Below are positions 63,996 to 64,000 of a stretch of DNA of 64,000 nt, piece by piece. The notes under the pieces were generated by a model. The model saw nothing but the letters and a program-made list of their open reading frames with translations, was not told the DNA's origin and did no database searches. The stretch is taken from NCBI GenBank assembly GCA_902800185.1, contig CADCDK010000001.1:154023-218022 (forward strand). The letters are read 5' to 3'. The position numbers and the translations under genes were made by a program. The stretch comes from an uncultured Prevotellaceae bacterium. GTDB taxonomy: Bacteria > Bacteroidota > Bacteroidia > Bacteroidales > Bacteroidaceae. Each line of letters opens with the position of its first letter. Positions within the stretch are counted from its first letter, which is position 1.

Positions 63996-64000
63996 TTCCA

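Overview
The window reads as chromosome of a Bacteroidales bacterium, most likely a Prevotella/Segatella-type plant-polysaccharide degrader. The evidence is the repeated TTTG-N19/20-TAnnTTTG promoter architecture, a fused NuoCD in a complex I operon led by nuoA, a hybrid two-component system (HTCS) beside glycosidase genes, a Nudix-type regulator inside an arabinose operon, and a type IX secretion-like C-terminus on one glycosidase. The genus is an inference.

Layout. (1) 1-6,444, minus strand: nuoA-B-CD-H-I-J-K-L, with nuoL cut by the window edge. (2) 6,445-7,091: a non-coding divergence region with a possible 6S-like small RNA, two minus-strand promoters, a long inverted repeat around a 34-bp AT palindrome, and the valS promoter. 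(3) 7,092-13,704, plus strand: valS, then a galactose unit (galM, galK, FHS-type sugar permease), punctuated by strong terminators. (4) 13,912-24,031: an arabinose unit: lipoprotein aldose epimerase, XylE/AraE-like porter, SSS symporter, Nudix-type AraR-like regulator, araD, an unknown gene, araA, FGGY ribulokinase and luxS. (5) 24,120-24,723: a frameshifted lipocalin-like lipoprotein and a 22-bp tandem repeat. (6) 24,731-42,807: a hemicellulose (arabinoxylan-like) locus without susC/susD: SGNH esterase, HTCS sensor-regulator, CE6-CE1 double esterase, GH43-GH97, GH43-CBM6, GH5-GH43 and GH31. A matching GARAC-N16-GAAAC operator lies at the same distance from the -7 box of both the SGNH gene and the CE/GH operon. 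The enzymes would release arabinose, xylose, galactose and acyl groups; regions 3 and 4 would import and catabolise galactose and arabinose.

(7) 42,905-52,135: housekeeping genes: aminotransferase, LolC/E permease, acyl-CoA synthetase, Crp/Fnr regulator, lepA, a small lipoprotein, and a WbpM/PglF-type nucleotide-sugar dehydratase. (8) 52,235-64,000: an accessory region that reads as an anti-phage defence island, nearly all on the minus strand. It starts with a decapitated S24-type repressor remnant. It then holds a 46-codon glycine-rich ORF, a small helicase-associated-domain protein, a 1154-aa SIR2 protein (DSR-like), and a three-gene module (DUF2971 protein, a 471-aa protein with a degenerate PD-(D/E)XK-like motif, a 520-aa PD-(D/E)XK nuclease). 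Last come an HNH/ATPase pair resembling Septu (PtuB/PtuA) and a frameshifted small gene at the right edge.

The most interesting observation is in this island. The small gene at the right edge (63,595-63,955) has a decayed 3'-end copy directly upstream of the nuclease gene, and a copy of its leader directly upstream of the SIR2 gene. Each of the three defence modules is therefore preceded by all or part of the same small gene. This suggests modules stacked or exchanged by recombination at a shared leader gene. The three-gene module is the best candidate for an undescribed system.
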